Shown: positions 13,101 to 28,934, numbered from the stretch's first letter. The stretch: 64,000 nt of DNA from Megaustenia siamemsis (GCA_032433765.1 JAVIAB010000041.1:81567428-81631427), one strand, 5' to 3'. The notes: generated from the letters alone by a model not told the origin. Numbers and translations: made by a program.

Positions 13101-16100
13101 ATTGTTAGAGAAGAATTAGATCATAGATTGTTAGAGATGAATTAGAGCATATATTGTTATAGAAGAACTAGATCATATATTGTTAGAGAAGAATTAGATC
13201 ATATATTGTTAGAGAAGAACTAGATCAAATATTGTTAGAAAAGAACTAGATCATATATTGTTAGAGAAGAATTAGATTATATATTGTTAGAGAAGATTTA
13301 GATCACCTATTGTTAAAGAAGAACTAGATCATATATTGTTAGTGAAGAATTAGATCATAGATTGTTATAGAAGAATTGGATCATATATTGTTATAGAAGA
13401 ATTAGATCAGATATTGTTAGAGAAGAATTAGATCATATATTGTTAGAGAAGAATTAGATCACCTATTGTTAAAGAAGAACTAGATCATATATTGTTAGTG
13501 AAGAATTAGATCATAGATTGTTATAGAAGAATTGGATCATATATTGTTATAGAAGAATTAGATCAGATATTGTTAGAGAAGAATTAGATCATATATTGTT
13601 AGAGAAGAACTAGATCATATATTGTTAGTGAAGAATTAGATCATATATTGTTAGAGAAGAATTAGATCATATATTGTTAGAGAAGAATTAGATCATATAT
13701 TGTTAGAGAAGAATTAGATCATATATTGTTAGAGAAGAATTAGATCACATATTGTTAGAGATGAATTAGATCAAATATTGTTATAGAAGAACTGGATCAT
13801 ATATTGTTAGAGGAGAATTAGATCATATATTGTTAGAGAAGAATTAGATCATAGATTGTTAGAGATGAATTAGATCATATATTGTTAGAGAAGAATTAGA
13901 TCACATATTGTTAGAGAAGAACTAGATCATATATTGTTATAGCAGAATTAGATCACATATTGTTAGAGAAGAACTAGATCATATATTGTTATAGAAGAAT
14001 TAGATCATATATTGTTATAGAAGAATTAGGTCATATATTGTTAGAGAAGAATTAGATCACATATTGTTAGAGAAAAATTAGATCACATATTGTTAGAGAA
14101 GAATTAGATCACATGTTGTTAGAGAAGAACTAGATCACATATTGTTAGAGATGAATTAGATCACATATTGTTATAGAAGAATTAGATCATATATTGTTAG
14201 AGAAGAATTAGATCATAGATTGTTAGAGATGAATTAGATCATATATTGTTAGAGAAGAATTAGATCACATATTGTTAGAGAAGAACTAGATCATATATTG
14301 TTATAGAAGAATTAGATCACATATTGTTAGAGAAGAACTAGATCATATATTGTTATAGAAGAATTAGATCATATATTGTTAGAGAAGAATTAGATCATAT
14401 ATTGTTAGAGAAGAATTAGATCATATATTGTTAGAGAAGAATTAGATCATATATTGTTAGAGAAGAATTAGATCACATATTGTTAGAGATGAATTAGATC
14501 AAATATTGTTATAGAAGAACTGGATCATATATTGTTAGAGGAGAATTAGATCATATATTGTTAGAGAAGAATTAGATCATATATTGTTAGAGAAGAATTA
14601 GATCATATATTGTTATAGAAGAATTAGATCGTATATTGTTATAGAAGAATTAGATCATATATTGTTAGAGAAGAATTAGATCACATATTGTTAGAGATGA
14701 ATTAGATCACATATTGTTAGAGAAGAATTAGATCATAGATTGTTATAGAAGAACTAATCACATATTGTTATAGAAGAACTAGATCATATATTGTTATAGA
14801 AGAACTAGATCATATATTGTACAAGAAGAATTAGATCATATATTGTTAGAGAAGAATTAGATCATAGATTGTTAGAGAAGAACTATATCATATATTGTTA
14901 TAGAAGAACTGGATCATATATTGTTAGAGAAGAATTAGATCATATATTGTTAGAGAAGAATTAGATCATATATTGTTATAGAAGAACTAGATCATATATT
15001 GTTATAGAAGAATTAGATCATATATTGTTAGAGAAGATCTAGATCATATTTTGTTATAGAAGAATTAGATCATCTATTGTTAGAGAAGAATTAGATCACC
15101 TATTGTTAGAGAAGAACTAGATCATATATTGTTAGTGAAGAATTAGATCATAGATTGTTATAGAAGAATTTTATCATATATTGTTATAGAAGAATTAGAT
15201 CACATATTGTTAGAGAAGAATTAGATCATATATTGTTAGAGAAGAACTAGATCATATATTGTTAGAGAAGAATTAGATCATATATTGTTAGAGAAGAATT
15301 AGATCATATATTGTTAGAGAAGAATTAGATCACATATTGTTAGAGAAGAATTAGATCACATATTATTAGAGATGAATTAGATCATATATTGTTATAGAAG
15401 AACTAGATCATATATTGTTAGAGAAGAACTAGATCAAATATTGTTAGAAAAGAACTATATCAAATATTGTTAGAGAAGAATTAGATTATATATTGTTAGA
15501 GAAGAATTAGATCATAGATTGTTAGAGATGAATTAGAGCATATATTGTTATAGAAGAACTAGATCATATATTGTTAGAGAAGAATTAGATCATATATTGT
15601 TAGAGAAGAACTAGATCAAATATTGTTAGAAAAGAACTAGATCATATATTGTTAGAGAAGAATTAGATTATATATTGTTAGAGAAGATTTAGATCACCTA
15701 TTGTTAAAGAAGAACTAGATCATATATTGTTAGTGAAGAATTAGATCATAGATTGTTATAGAAGAATTGGATCATATATTGTTATAGAAGAATTAGATCA
15801 GATATTGTTAGAGAAGAATTAGATCATATATTGTTAGAGAAGAATTAGATCACCTATTGTTAAAGAAGAACTAGATCATATATTGTTAGTGAAGAATTAG
15901 ATCATAGATTGTTATAGAAGAATTGGATCATATATTGTTATAGAAGAATTAGATCAGATATTGTTAGAGAAGAATTAGATCATATATTGTTAGAGAAGAA
16001 CTAGATCATATATTGTTAGTGAAGAATTAGATCATATATTGTTAGAGAAGAATTAGATCATATATTGTTAGAGAAGAATTAGATCATATATTGTTAGAGA

Positions 16101-19030
16101 AGAATTAGATCATATATTGTTAGAGAAGAATTAGATCACATATTGTTAGAGATGAATTAGATCAAATATTGTTATAGAAGAACTGGATCATATATTGTTA
16201 GAGGAGAATTAGATCATATATTGTTAGAGAAGAATTAGATCATAGATTGTTAGAGATGAATTAGATCATATATTGTTAGAGAAGAATTAGATCACATATT
16301 GTTAGAGAAGAACTAGATCATATATTGTTATAGCAGAATTAGATCACATATTGTTAGAGAAGAACTAGATCATATATTGTTATAGAAGAATTAGATCATA
16401 TATTGTTATAGAAGAATTAGGTCATATATTGTTAGAGAAGAATTAGATCACATATTGTTAGAGAAAAATTAGATCACATATTGTTAGAGAAGAATTAGAT
16501 CACATGTTGTTAGAGAAGAACTAGATCACATATTGTTAGAGATGAATTAGATCACATATTGTTATAGAAGAATTAGATCATATATTGTTAGAGAAGAATT
16601 AGATCATAGATTGTTAGAGATGAATTAGATCATATATTGTTAGAGAAGAATTAGATCACATATTGTTAGAGAAGAACTAGATCATATATTGTTATAGAAG
16701 AATTAGATCACATATTGTTAGAGAAGAACTAGATCATATATTGTTATAGAAGAATTAGATCATATATTGTTAGAGAAGAATTAGATCATATATTGTTAGA
16801 GAAGAATTAGATCATATATTGTTAGAGAAGAATTAGATCATATATTGTTAGAGAAGAATTAGATCACATATTGTTAGAGATGAATTAGATCAAATATTGT
16901 TATAGAAGAACTGGATCATATATTGTTAGAGGAGAATTAGATCATATATTGTTAGAGAAGAATTAGATCATATATTGTTAGAGAAGAATTAGATCATATA
17001 TTGTTATAGAAGAATTAGATCGTATATTGTTATAGAAGAATTAGATCATATATTGTTAGAGAAGAATTAGATCACATATTGTTAGAGATGAATTAGATCA
17101 CATATTGTTAGAGAAGAATTAGATCATAGATTGTTATAGAAGAACTAAATCACATATTGTTATAGAAGAACTAGATCATATATTGTTATAGAAGAACTAG
17201 ATCATATATTGTACAAGAAGAATTAGATCATATATTGTTAGAGAAGAATTAGATCATAGATTGTTAGAGAAGAACTATATCATATATTGTTATAGAAGAA
17301 CTGGATCATATATTGTTAGAGAAGAATTAGATCATATATTGTTAGAGAAGAATTAGATCATATATTGTTATAGAAGAACTAGATCATATATTGTTATAGA
17401 AGAATTAGATCATATATTGTTAGAGAAGATCTAGATCATATTTTGTTATAGAAGAATTAGATCATCTATTGTTAGAGAAGAATTAGATCACCTATTGTTA
17501 GAGAAGAACTAGATCATATATTGTTAGTGAAGAATTAGATCATAGATTGTTATAGAAGAATTTTATCATATATTGTTATAGAAGAATTAGATCACATATT
17601 GTTAGAGAAGAATTAGATCATATATTGTTAGAGAAGAACTAGATCATATATTGTTAGAGAAGAATTAGATCATATATTGTTAGAGAAGAATTAGATCATA
17701 TATTGTTAGAGAAGAATTAGATCACATATTGTTAGAGAAGAATTAGATCACATATTATTAGAGATGAATTAGATCATATATTGTTATAGAAGAACTAGAT
17801 CATATATTGTTAGAGAAGAACTAGATCAAATATTGTTAGAAAAGAACTATATCAAATATTGTTAGAGAAGAATTAGATTATATATTGTTAGAGAAGAATT
17901 AGATCATAGATTGTTAGAGATGAATTAGAGCATATATTGTTATAGAAGAACTAGATCATATATTGTTAGAGAAGAATTAGATCATATATTGTTAGAGAAG
18001 AACTAGATCAAATATTGTTAGAAAAGAACTAGATCATATATTGTTAGAGAAGAATTAGATTATATATTGTTAGAGAAGATTTAGATCACCTATTGTTAAA
18101 GAAGAACTAGATCATATATTGTTAGTGAAGAATTAGATCATAGATTGTTATAGAAGAATTGGATCATATATTGTTATAGAAGAATTAGATCAGATATTGT
18201 TAGAGAAGAATTAGATCATATATTGTTAGAGAAGAATTAGATCACCTATTGTTAAAGAAGAACTAGATCATATATTGTTAGTGAAGAATTAGATCATAGA
18301 TTGTTATAGAAGAATTGGATCATATATTGTTATAGAAGAATTAGATCAGATATTGTTAGAGAAGAATTAGATCATATATTGTTAGAGAAGAACTAGATCA
18401 TATATTGTTAGTGAAGAATTAGATCATATATTGTTAGAGAAGAATTAGATCATATATTGTTAGAGAAGAATTAGATCATATATTGTTAGAGAAGAATTAG
18501 ATCATATATTGTTAGAGAAGAATTAGATCACATATTGTTAGAGATGAATTAGATCAAATATTGTTATAGAAGAACTGGATCATATATTGTTAGAGGAGAA
18601 TTAGATCATATATTGTTAGAGAAGAATTAGATCATAGATTGTTAGAGATGAATTAGATCATATATTGTTAGAGAAGAATTAGATCACATATTGTTAGAGA
18701 AGAACTAGATCATATATTGTTATAGCAGAATTAGATCACATATTGTTAGAGAAGAACTAGATCATATATTGTTATAGAAGAATTAGATCATATATTGTTA
18801 TAGAAGAATTAGGTCATATATTGTTAGAGAAGAATTAGATCACATATTGTTAGAGAAAAATTAGATCACATATTGTTAGAGAAGAATTAGATCACATGTT
18901 GTTAGAGAAGAACTAGATCACATATTGTTAGAGATGAATTAGATCACATATTGTTATAGAAGAATTAGATCATATATTGTTAGAGAAGAATTAGATCATA
19001 GATTGTTAGAGATGAATTAGATCATATATT
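7192..19030. repeat. Higher-order repeats of about 2.39 kb and 5.46 kb inside the 26-bp satellite
   Basis: Rare-variant markers repeat at fixed spacing. A segment beginning AGATCTAGATCATATTTTGT occurs near 7192, 12650, 15042 and 17435, giving steps of about 5458, 2392 and 2393 bp, which are about 210, 92 and 92 monomers. The ATCGTATATTG marker at about 6778 recurs at about 12238. A one-base deletion (GAACTAATCAC near 14752) marks one copy. This shows kilobase-scale unequal exchange or duplication. Confidence 0.85.
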
Positions 19031-21820
19031 GTTAGAGAAGAATTAGATCACATATTGTTATAGAAGAACTAGATCATATATTGTTATAGAAGAATTAGAT
19101 CACATATTGTTAGAAAAGAATTAGATCATATATTGTTATAGAAGAACTAGATCATATATTGTTATAGAAGAATTAGATCACATATTGTTAGAGAAGAATT
19201 AGATCATATATTGTTATAGAAGAACTAGATCATATATTGTTAGAAAAGAATTAGATCATATATTGTTATAGAAGAATTAGATCATATATTGTTATAGAAG
19301 AATTAGATCATATATTGTTATAGAAGAACTAGATCATATATTGTTAGAAAAGAATTAGATCATATATTGTTATAGAAGAACTAGATCATATATTGTTAGA
19401 AAAGAATTAGATCATATATTGTTATAGAAGAATTAGATCATATATTGTTATAGAAGAATTAGATCATATATTGTTATAGAAGAACTAGATCATATATTGT
19501 TAGAGAAGAATTAGATCATATATTGTTATAGAAGAACTAGATCAAATATTGTTATAGAAGAACTAGATCATATATTGTTATAGAAGAACTAGATCAAATA
19601 TTGTTATAGAAGAACTAGATCATATATTGTTAGAGAAGAACTAGATCATATATTGTTAGAAAAGAATTAGATCATATATTGTTATAGAAGAATTAGATCA
19701 TATATTGTTATAGAAGAATTAGATCATATATTGTTATAGAAGAATTAGATCATATATTGTTATAGAAGAATTAGATCATATATTGTTATAGAAGAACTAG
19801 ATCATATATTGTTAGAGAAGAACTAGATCATATATTGTTATAGAAGAACTAGATCATATATTGTTATAGAAGAATTAGATCATATATTGTTAGAGATGAA
19901 TTAGATCATATATTGTTATAGAAGAACTAAATCACATATTGTTATAGAAGAACTAGATCATATATTGTTATAGAAGAACTAGATCATATATTGTACAAGA
20001 AGAATTAGATCATATATTGTTAGAGAAGAATTAGATCATATATTGTTAGAGATGAACTATATCATATATTGTTAGAGAAGAATTAGATCATATATTGTTA
20101 GAGAAGAACTAGATCATATATTGTTAGAGAAGAACTAGATCATATATTGTTATAGAAGAACTGGATCATATATTGTTAGAGAAGAATTAGATCATATATT
20201 GTTATAGAAGAACTGGATCATATATTGTTAGAGAAGAATTAGATCATATATTGTTAGAGAAGAACTAGATCATATATTGTTAGAGAAGAATTAGATCATA
20301 TATTGTTATAGAAGAACTGGATCATATATTGTTAGAGAAGAACTAGATCATATATTGTTAGAGAAGAATTAGATCATATATTGTTATAGAAGAACTGGAT
20401 CATATATTGTTAGAGAAGAACTGGATCATATATTGTTAGAGAAGAATTAGATCATATATTGTTAGAGAAGAACTGGATCATATATTGTTATAGAAGAACT
20501 ATATCATATATTGTTATAGAAGAACTGGATCATATATTGTTAGAGAAGAATTAGATCATATATTGTTAGAGAAGAATTAGATCATATATTGTTAGAGATG
20601 AATTAGATCACATATTGTTAGAGAAAAATTAGATCACATATTGTTAGAGAAGAATTAGATCACATGTTGTTAGAGAAGAATTAGATCACATATTGTTAGA
20701 GAAGAATTAGATCACATATTGTTAGAGAAGAATTAGATCATATATTGTTAGAGAAGAATTAGATCATATATTGTTAGAGAAGAATTAGATCATAGATTGT
20801 TATAGAAGAATTTTATCATATATTGTTATAGAAGAATTAGATCACATATTGTTAGAGAAGAATTAGATCATATATTGTTAGAGAAGAACTAGATCATATA
20901 TTGTTAGAGAAGAATTAGATCATATATTGTTAGAGAAGAATTAGATCATATATTGTTAGAGAAGAACTAGATCATATATTGTTAGAGAAGAATTAGATCA
21001 TATATTGTTAGAGAAGAATTAGATCATATATTGTTAGAGAAGAATTAGATCATATATTGTTAGAGAAGAATTAGATCATATATTGTTAGAGAAGAATTAG
21101 ATCATATATTGTTAGAGAAGAATTAGATCATATATTGTTATAGAAGAATTAGATCAAATATTGTTAGAGAAGAATTAGATCACCTATTGTTAGAGAAGAA
21201 CTAGATCATATATTGTTATAGAAGAAATAGATCATATATTGTTAGAGAAGAATTAGATCATATATTGTTAGAGAAGATCTAGATCATATTTTGTTATAGA
21301 AGAATTAGATCATATATTGTTAGAGAAGATCTAGATAATATTTTGTTATAGAAGAATTAGATCATATATTGTTAGAGAAGAATTAGATCACCTATTGTTA
21401 AAGAAGAACTAGATCATATATTGTTAGTGAAGAATTAGATCATAGATTGTTATAGAAGAATTAGATCATATATTGTTAGAGAAGAATTAGATCACATATT
21501 GTTAGAGAAAAATTAGATCACATATTGTTAGAGAAGAATTAGATCACATGTTGTTAGAGAAGAATTAGATCACATATTGTTAGAGAAGAATTAGATCACA
21601 TATTGTTAGAGAAGAATTAGATCATATATTGTTAGAGAAAAATTAGATCACATATTGTTAGAGAAGAATTAGATCACATGTTGTTAGAGAAGAATTAGAT
21701 CACATATTGTTAGAGAAGAATTAGATCACATGTTGTTATAGAAGAACTAGATCACATATTGTTAAAAAGAATTAGATCATATATTGTTAGAGAAGAATTA
21801 GATTATAGATTGTTAGAGAT

Positions 21821-22120
21821 GAAGTCGTAAAACAACTAAAAATGAAAAGAGAACTTCTGAACACAATTAGACCAAGACAAATGCGATTCCTGGGCCATGT
21901 TAAAAGACACAACAGCCTACTGAAAGTAATCCTGCAGGGGAAAATACAAGGTAAAAGAGGCAGAGGCAGACCAAGATGATTAACATGGACGAGTAACATC
22001 AAAAGATAAACAAATCAACCGATGACAACCTGCACCATCAAAGCAAGAGATAGAGCAGAATGGCGCTCCATGGTTGCCAACCCTCGTTGCGGAGACGGCA
22101 CTCAATGATGATGATGATTG
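21821..22120 (+). mobile_element. 5'-truncated non-LTR retrotransposon 3' end, copy 1
   Basis: A ~300-bp fragment inside the 26-bp satellite. The + strand translation carries RQMRFLGHVKRH, GKRGRGRPR and ARDRAEWRSMVANP, the signature C-terminal tail that follows reverse transcriptase in many animal LINEs. It ends CGGAGACGGCACTCAATGAT with a short (ATG)n tail, typical of 3' ends. In-frame stops (TGA after GRGRPR and TAA after NIKR) show it is dead. Copies 1 and 2 share a 3-bp GAT insertion at AAGATGATTAAC. Confidence 0.85.
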
Positions 22121-22483
22121 GTAGAGAAGAATTAGATCACATATTGTTAGAGAAGAATTAGATCATATATTGTTAGAGAAGAATTAGATCATATATTGTT
22201 AGAAAAGAATTAGATCATATATTGTTAGAGAAGAATTAGATCATATATTGTTAGAAAAGAATTAGATCATATATTGTTATAGAAGAATTAGATCATATAT
22301 TTTTAGAGAAGGATTAGATCATATATTGTGAGAGAAGAATTAGATCATATATTGTAAGAGAATAATTAGATCATATATTGTTAGAGAAGAATTAGATCAC
22401 ATATTGTTAGAGAAGAATTAGATCACATATTGTTAGAGAAGAATTAGATCATATATTGTTAGAGAAGATTTAGATCATATATT

Positions 22484-22982
22484 GTCATCAAGTGCTACGA
22501 TGATCATCATTTTCGGGAGGACGTGACTTACCGGTATATGGGGATAGGCGGCGGGAACAAATGGAGGCTACGCATGAAATGTGTTCCTTGTTGCAGTTTC
22601 CTCATATTACAAGTCGCATGTCTGTGTTAGTCACCTCTAGTGACTCGGGCAGATGGTGCTCGTAAACCTGGGAAGGCCGACCATCTAAGGTCAGAATCCC
22701 CCGACAGAAAAGATCAACTGCTGCCTTGCAGGAAGATTGGGGACAATCAAAGGCTAAGGAAAGCAAACCTGAAAAAATGCTGGCTGAAATCGGATGCACT
22801 GGGCCACTGGCGCAGAACACAGTGCAACGTTTTAACGGGTGTTCAGTCAGAGTGGATCTGACAGACTCTAATTGTGATGTTCTGTCTGTGGGGGCGATCA
22901 ACACACTTAGCCTGACAGCTGACTTCATATGAGAGTCTGGAATCCTTACTCTGATTGAGTCCTGAACGCAGAGAGAGAGAGA
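22484..22982. repeat. ~500-bp unrecognised module embedded in satellite, copy 1
   Basis: A GC-richer segment from CATCAAGTGCTACGATGATC to GAACGCAGAGAGAGAGAG. It has short overlapping open frames on both strands (108 codons on minus, 73 and 68 on plus), none of which I recognise. The (GA)n end could be the tail of a SINE or LINE, but I see no convincing tRNA A/B box pair and no reverse-transcriptase motif. No function is assigned. Confidence 0.7.
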
Positions 22983-25900
22983 TATATATTGTTAGAGAAA
23001 AATTAGATCATATATTGTTAGAGAAAAATTAGATCATATATTGTTAGAGAAGAATTAGATCATATATTGTTAGAGAAGAATTAGATCATATATTGTTAGA
23101 GAAGAATTAGATCATATATTGTTAGAGAAGAATTAGATCATATATTGTTAGAGAAGAATTAGATCATATATTGTTAGAGAAGAATTAGATCATATATTGT
23201 TAGAGAAGAATTAGATCATATATTGTTAGAGAAGAACTAGATCATATATTGTTAGAGAAGAATTAGATCATATATTGTTATAGAAGAACTAGATCATATA
23301 TTGTTAGAGAAGAATTAGATCATATATTGTTAGAGAAGATCTAGATCATATTTTGTTATAGAAGAATTAGATCATATATTGTTAGAGAATATCTAGATCA
23401 TATTTTGTTATAGAAGAATTAGATCATATATTGTTAGAGAAGAATTAGATCACCTATTGTTAGAGAAGAACTAGATCACATATTGTTAGAGATGAATTAG
23501 ATCATATATTGTTAGAGAAGATCTAGATCATATATTGTTAGAGAAGAACTAAATCACATATTGTTAGAAAAGAACTAGATCATATATTGTTAGAGAAGAA
23601 TTAGATCACATATTGTTAGAGAAGAACTAAATCACATATTGTTAGAGAAGAACTAAATCACATATTGTTATAGAAGAATTAGATCACATATTGTTATAGA
23701 AGAACTAGATCATATATTGTTATAGAAGAATTAGATCACATATTGTTAGAAAAGAATTAGATCATATATTGTTATAGAAGAACTAGATCATATATTGTTA
23801 TAGAAGAATTAGATCACATATTGTTAGAGAAGAATTAGATCATATATTGTTATAGAAGAACTAGATCATATATTGTTAGAAAAGAATTAGATCATATATT
23901 GTTATAGAAGAATTAGATCATATATTGTTATAGAAGAATTAGATCATATATTGTTATAGAAGAACTAGATCATATATTGTTAGAAAAGAATTAGATCATA
24001 TATTGTTATAGAAGAACTAGATCAAATATTGTTATAGAAGAACTAGATCATATATTGTTATAGAAGAACTAGATCAAATATTGTTATAGAAGAACTAGAT
24101 CATATATTGTTAGAGAAGAACTAGATCATATATTGTTAGAAAAGAATTAGATCATATATTGTTATAGAAGAATTAGATCATATATTGTTATAGAAGAATT
24201 AGATCATATATTGTTATAGAAGAATTAGATCATATATTGTTATAGAAGAATTAGATCATATATTGTTATAGAAGAACTAGATCATATATTGTTAGAGAAG
24301 AACTAGATCATATATTGTTATAGAAGAACTAGATCATATATTGTTATAGAAGAATTAGATCATATATTGTTAGAGATGAATTAGATCATATATTGTTATA
24401 GAAGAACTAAATCACATATTGTTATAGAAGAACTAGATCATATATTGTTATAGAAGAACTAGATCATATATTGTACAAGAAGAATTAGATCATATATTCT
24501 TAGAGAAGAATTAGATCATATATTGTTAGAGATGAACTATATCATATATTGTTAGAGAAGAATTAGATCATATATTGTTAGAGAAGAACTAGATCATATA
24601 TTGTTAGAGAAGAACTAGATCATATATTGTTATAGAAGAACTGGATCATATATTGTTAGAGAAGAATTAGATCATATATTGTTATAGAAGAACTGGATCA
24701 TATATTGTTATAGAAGAATTAGATCATATATTGTTATAGAAGAACTAGATCATATATTGTTAGAGAAGAACTAGATCATATATTGTTATAGAAGAACTAG
24801 ATCATATATTGTTATAGAAGAATTAGATCATATATTGTTAGAGATGAATTAGATCATATATTGTTATAGAAGAACTAAATCACATATTGTTATAGAAGAA
24901 CTAGATCATATATTGTTATAGAAGAACTAGATCATATATTGTACAAGAAGAATTAGATCATATATTCTTAGAGAAGAATTAGATCATATATTGTTAGAGA
25001 TGAACTATATCATATATTGTTAGAGAAGAATTAGATCATATATTGTTAGAGAAGAACTAGATCATATATTGTTAGAGAAGAACTAGATCATATATTGTTA
25101 TAGAAGAACTGGATCATATATTGTTAGAGAAGAATTAGATCATATATTGTTATAGAAGAACTGGATCATATATTGTTAGAGAAGAACTGGATCATATATT
25201 GTTAGAGAAGAATTAGATCATATATTGTTAGAGAAGAACTAGATCATATATTGTTAGAGAAGAATTAGATCATATATTGTTAGAGAAGAACTAGATCATA
25301 TATTGTTAGAGAAGAATTAGATCATATATTGTTAGAGAAGAACTAGATCATATATTGTTAGAGAAGAATTAGATCATATATTGTTAGAGAAGAACTAGAT
25401 CATATATTGTTAGAGAAGAATTAGATCATATATTGTTAGAGAAGAACTAGATCATATATTGTTAGAGAAGAATTAGATCATATATTGTTATAGAAGAACT
25501 GGATCATATATTGTTAGAGAAGAACTGGATCATATATTGTTAGAGAAGAATTAGATCATATATTGTTAGAGAAGAACTGGATCATATATTGTTATAGAAG
25601 AACTATATCATATATTGTTATAGAAGAACTGGATCATATATTGTTAGAGAAGAATTAGATCATATATTGTTAGAGAAGAATTAGATCATATATTGTTAGA
25701 GATGAATTAGATCACATATTGTTAGAGAAAATTAGATCACATATTGTTAGAGAAGAATTAGATCACATGTTGTTAGAGAAGAATTAGATCACATATTGTT
25801 AGAGAAGAATTAGATCACATATTGTTAGAGAAGAATTAGATCATATATTGTTAGAGAAGAATTAGATCATATATTGTTAGAGAAGAATTAGATCATAGAT

Positions 25901-26923
25901 TGTTATAGAAGAATTTTATCATATATTGTTATAGAAGAATTAGATCACATATTGTTAGAGAAGAATTAGATCATATATTGTTAGAGAAGAACTAGATCAT
26001 ATATTGTTAGAGAAGAATTAGATCATATATTGTTAGAGAAGAATTAGATCATATATTGTTAGAGAAGAACTAGATCATATATTGTTAGAGAAGAATTAGA
26101 TCATATATTGTTAGAGAAGAATTAGATCATATATTGTTAGAGAAGAATTAGATCATATATTGTTAGAGAAGAATTAGATCATATATTGTTATAGAAGAAT
26201 TAGATCATATATTGTTAGAGAAGAATTAGATCATATATTGTTATAGAAGAATTAGATCAAATATTGTTAGAGAAGAATTAGATCACCTATTGTTAGAGAA
26301 GAACTAGATCATATATTGTTATAGAAGAACTAGATCATATATTGTTAGAGAAGAATTAGATCATATATTGTTAGAGAAGATCTAGATCATATTTTGTTAT
26401 AGAAGAATTAGATCATATATTGTTAGAGAAGATCTAGATAATATTTTGTTATAGAAGAATTAGATCATATATTGTTAGAGAAGAATTAGATCACCTATTG
26501 TTAAAGAAGAACTAGATCATATATTGTTAGTGAAGAATTAGATCATAGATTGTTATAGAAGAATTAGATCATATATTGTTAGAGAAGAATTAGATCACAT
26601 ATTGTTAGAGAAAAATTAGATCACATATTGTTAGAGAAGAATTAGATCACATGTTGTTAGAGAAGAATTAGATCACATATTGTTAGAGAAGAATTAGATC
26701 ACATATTGTTAGAGAAGAATTAGATCATATATTGTTAGAGAAAAATTAGATCACATATTGTTAGAGAAGAATTAGATCACATGTTGTTAGAGAAGAATTA
26801 GATCACATATTGTTAGAGAAGAATTAGATCACATGTTGTTATAGAAGAACTAGATCACATATTGTTAAAAAGAATTAGATCATATATTGTTAGAGAAGAA
26901 TTAGATCATAGATTGTTAGAGAT

Positions 26924-27223
26924 GAAGTCGTAAAACAACTAAAAATGAAAAGAGAACTTCTGAACACAATTAGACCAAGACAAATGCGATTCCTGGGCCA
27001 TGTTAAAAGACACAACAGCCTACTGAAAGTAATCCTGCAGGGGAAAATACAAGGTAAAAGAGGCAGAGGCAGACCAAGATGATTAACATGGACGAGTAAC
27101 ATCAAAAGATAAACAAATCAACCGATGACAACCTGCACCATCAAAGCAAGAGATAGAGCAGAATGGCGCTCCATGGTTGCCAACCCTCGTTGCGGAGACG
27201 GCACTCAATGATGATGATGATTG
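26924..27223 (+). mobile_element. LINE 3' end fragment, copy 2
   Basis: Same fragment as at 21821, displaced by 5,103 bp. It shares the GAT insertion and the GGTTGCC variant with copy 1, so it arose by segmental duplication and not by a new insertion. Confidence 0.85.
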
Positions 27224-27586
27224 GTAGAGAAGAATTAGATCACATATTGTTAGAGAAGAATTAGATCATATATTGTTAGAGAAGAATTAGATCATATATT
27301 GTTAGAAAAGAATTAGATCATATATTGTTAGAGAAGAATTAGATCATATATTGTTAGAAAAGAATTAGATCATATATTGTTATAGAAGAATTAGATCATA
27401 TATTTTTAGAGAAGGATTAGATCATATATTGTGAGAGAAGAATTAGATCATATATTGTAAGAGAATAATTAGATCATATATTGTTAGAGAAGAATTAGAT
27501 CACATATTGTTAGAGAAGAATTAGATCACATATTGTTAGAGAAGAATTAGATCATATATTGTTAGAGAAGATTTAGATCATATATT

Positions 27587-28085
27587 GTCATCAAGTGCTA
27601 CGATGATCATCATTTTCGGGAGGACGTGACTTACCGGTATATGGGGATAGGCGGCGGGAACAAATGGAGGCTACGCATGAAATGTGTTCCTTGTTGCAGT
27701 TTCCTCATATTACAAGTCGCATGTCTGTGTTAGTCACCTCTAGTGACTCGGGCAGATGGTGCTCGTAAACCTGGGAAGGCCGACCATCTAAGGGCAGAAT
27801 CCCCCGACAGAAAAGATCAACTGCTGCCTTGCAGGAAGATTGGGGACAATCAAAGGCTAAGGAAAGCAAACCTGAAAAAATGCTGGCTGAAATCGGATGC
27901 ACTGGGCCACTGGCGCAGAACACAGTGCAACGTTTTAACGGGTGTTCAGTCAGAGTGGATCTGACAGACTCTAATTGTGATGTTCTGTCTGTGGGGGCGA
28001 TCAACACACTTAGCCTGACAGCTGACTTCATATGAGAGTCTGGAATCCTTACTCTGATTGAGTCCTGAACGCAGAGAGAGAGAGA
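27587..28085. repeat. ~500-bp unrecognised module, copy 2
   Basis: Near-identical to the copy at 22484, at +5,103 bp, and part of the same segmental duplication. It differs, for example, by AAGGGCAG in place of AAGGTCAG. Confidence 0.75.
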
Positions 28086-28934
28086 TATATATTGTTAGAG
28101 AAAAATTAGATCATATATTGTTAGAGAAAAATTAGATCATATATTGTTAGAGAAGAATTAGATCATATATTGTTAGAGAAGAATTAGATCATATATTGTT
28201 AGAGAAGAATTAGATCATATATTGTTAGAGAAGAATTAGATCATATATTGTTAGAGAAGAATTAGATCATATATTGTTAGAGAAGAATTAGATCATATAT
28301 TGTTAGAGAAGAATTAGATCATATATTGTTAGAGAAGAACTAGATCATATATTGTTAGAGAAGAATTAGATCATATATTGTTATAGAAGAACTAGATCAT
28401 ATATTGTTAGAGAAGAATTAGATCATATATTGTTAGAGAAGATCTAGATCATATTTTGTTATAGAAGAATTAGATCATATATTGTTAGAGAATATCTAGA
28501 TCATATTTTGTTATAGAAGAATTAGATCATATATTGTTAGAGAAGAATTAGATCACCTATTGTTAGAGAAGAACTAGATCACATATTGTTAGAGATGAAT
28601 TAGATCATATATTGTTAGAGAAGATCTAGATCATATATTGTTAGAGAAGAACTAAATCACATATTGTTAGAAAAGAACTAGATCATATATTGTTAGAGAA
28701 GAATTAGATCACATATTGTTAGAGAAGAACTAAATCACATATTGTTAGAGAAGAATTAGATCATATATTGTTAGAGAAGAACTAAATCACATATTGTTAG
28801 AGAAGAACTAAATCACATATTGTTAGAGAAGAATTAGATCATATATTGTTAGAGAAGAATTAGATCATATATTGTTAGAGAAGAATTAGATCATATATTG
28901 TTAGAGAAGAATTAGATCATAGATTGTTAGAGAT

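Larger units (their letters stand above)
20590..28740. repeat. 5,103-bp tandem segmental duplication containing LINE and ~500-bp modules
   Basis: Sequence from about 20590 to 23650 recurs from about 25693 to 28740 at an offset of 5,103 bp. It includes the LINE end (21821 and 26924) and the ~500-bp module (22484 and 27587). The copies differ at few positions: a one-base deletion near 25730, GATTATAGATT against GATCATAGATT, and AAGGTCAG against AAGGGCAG. Outer limits are approximate because the flanks are the same satellite. Confidence 0.85.
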
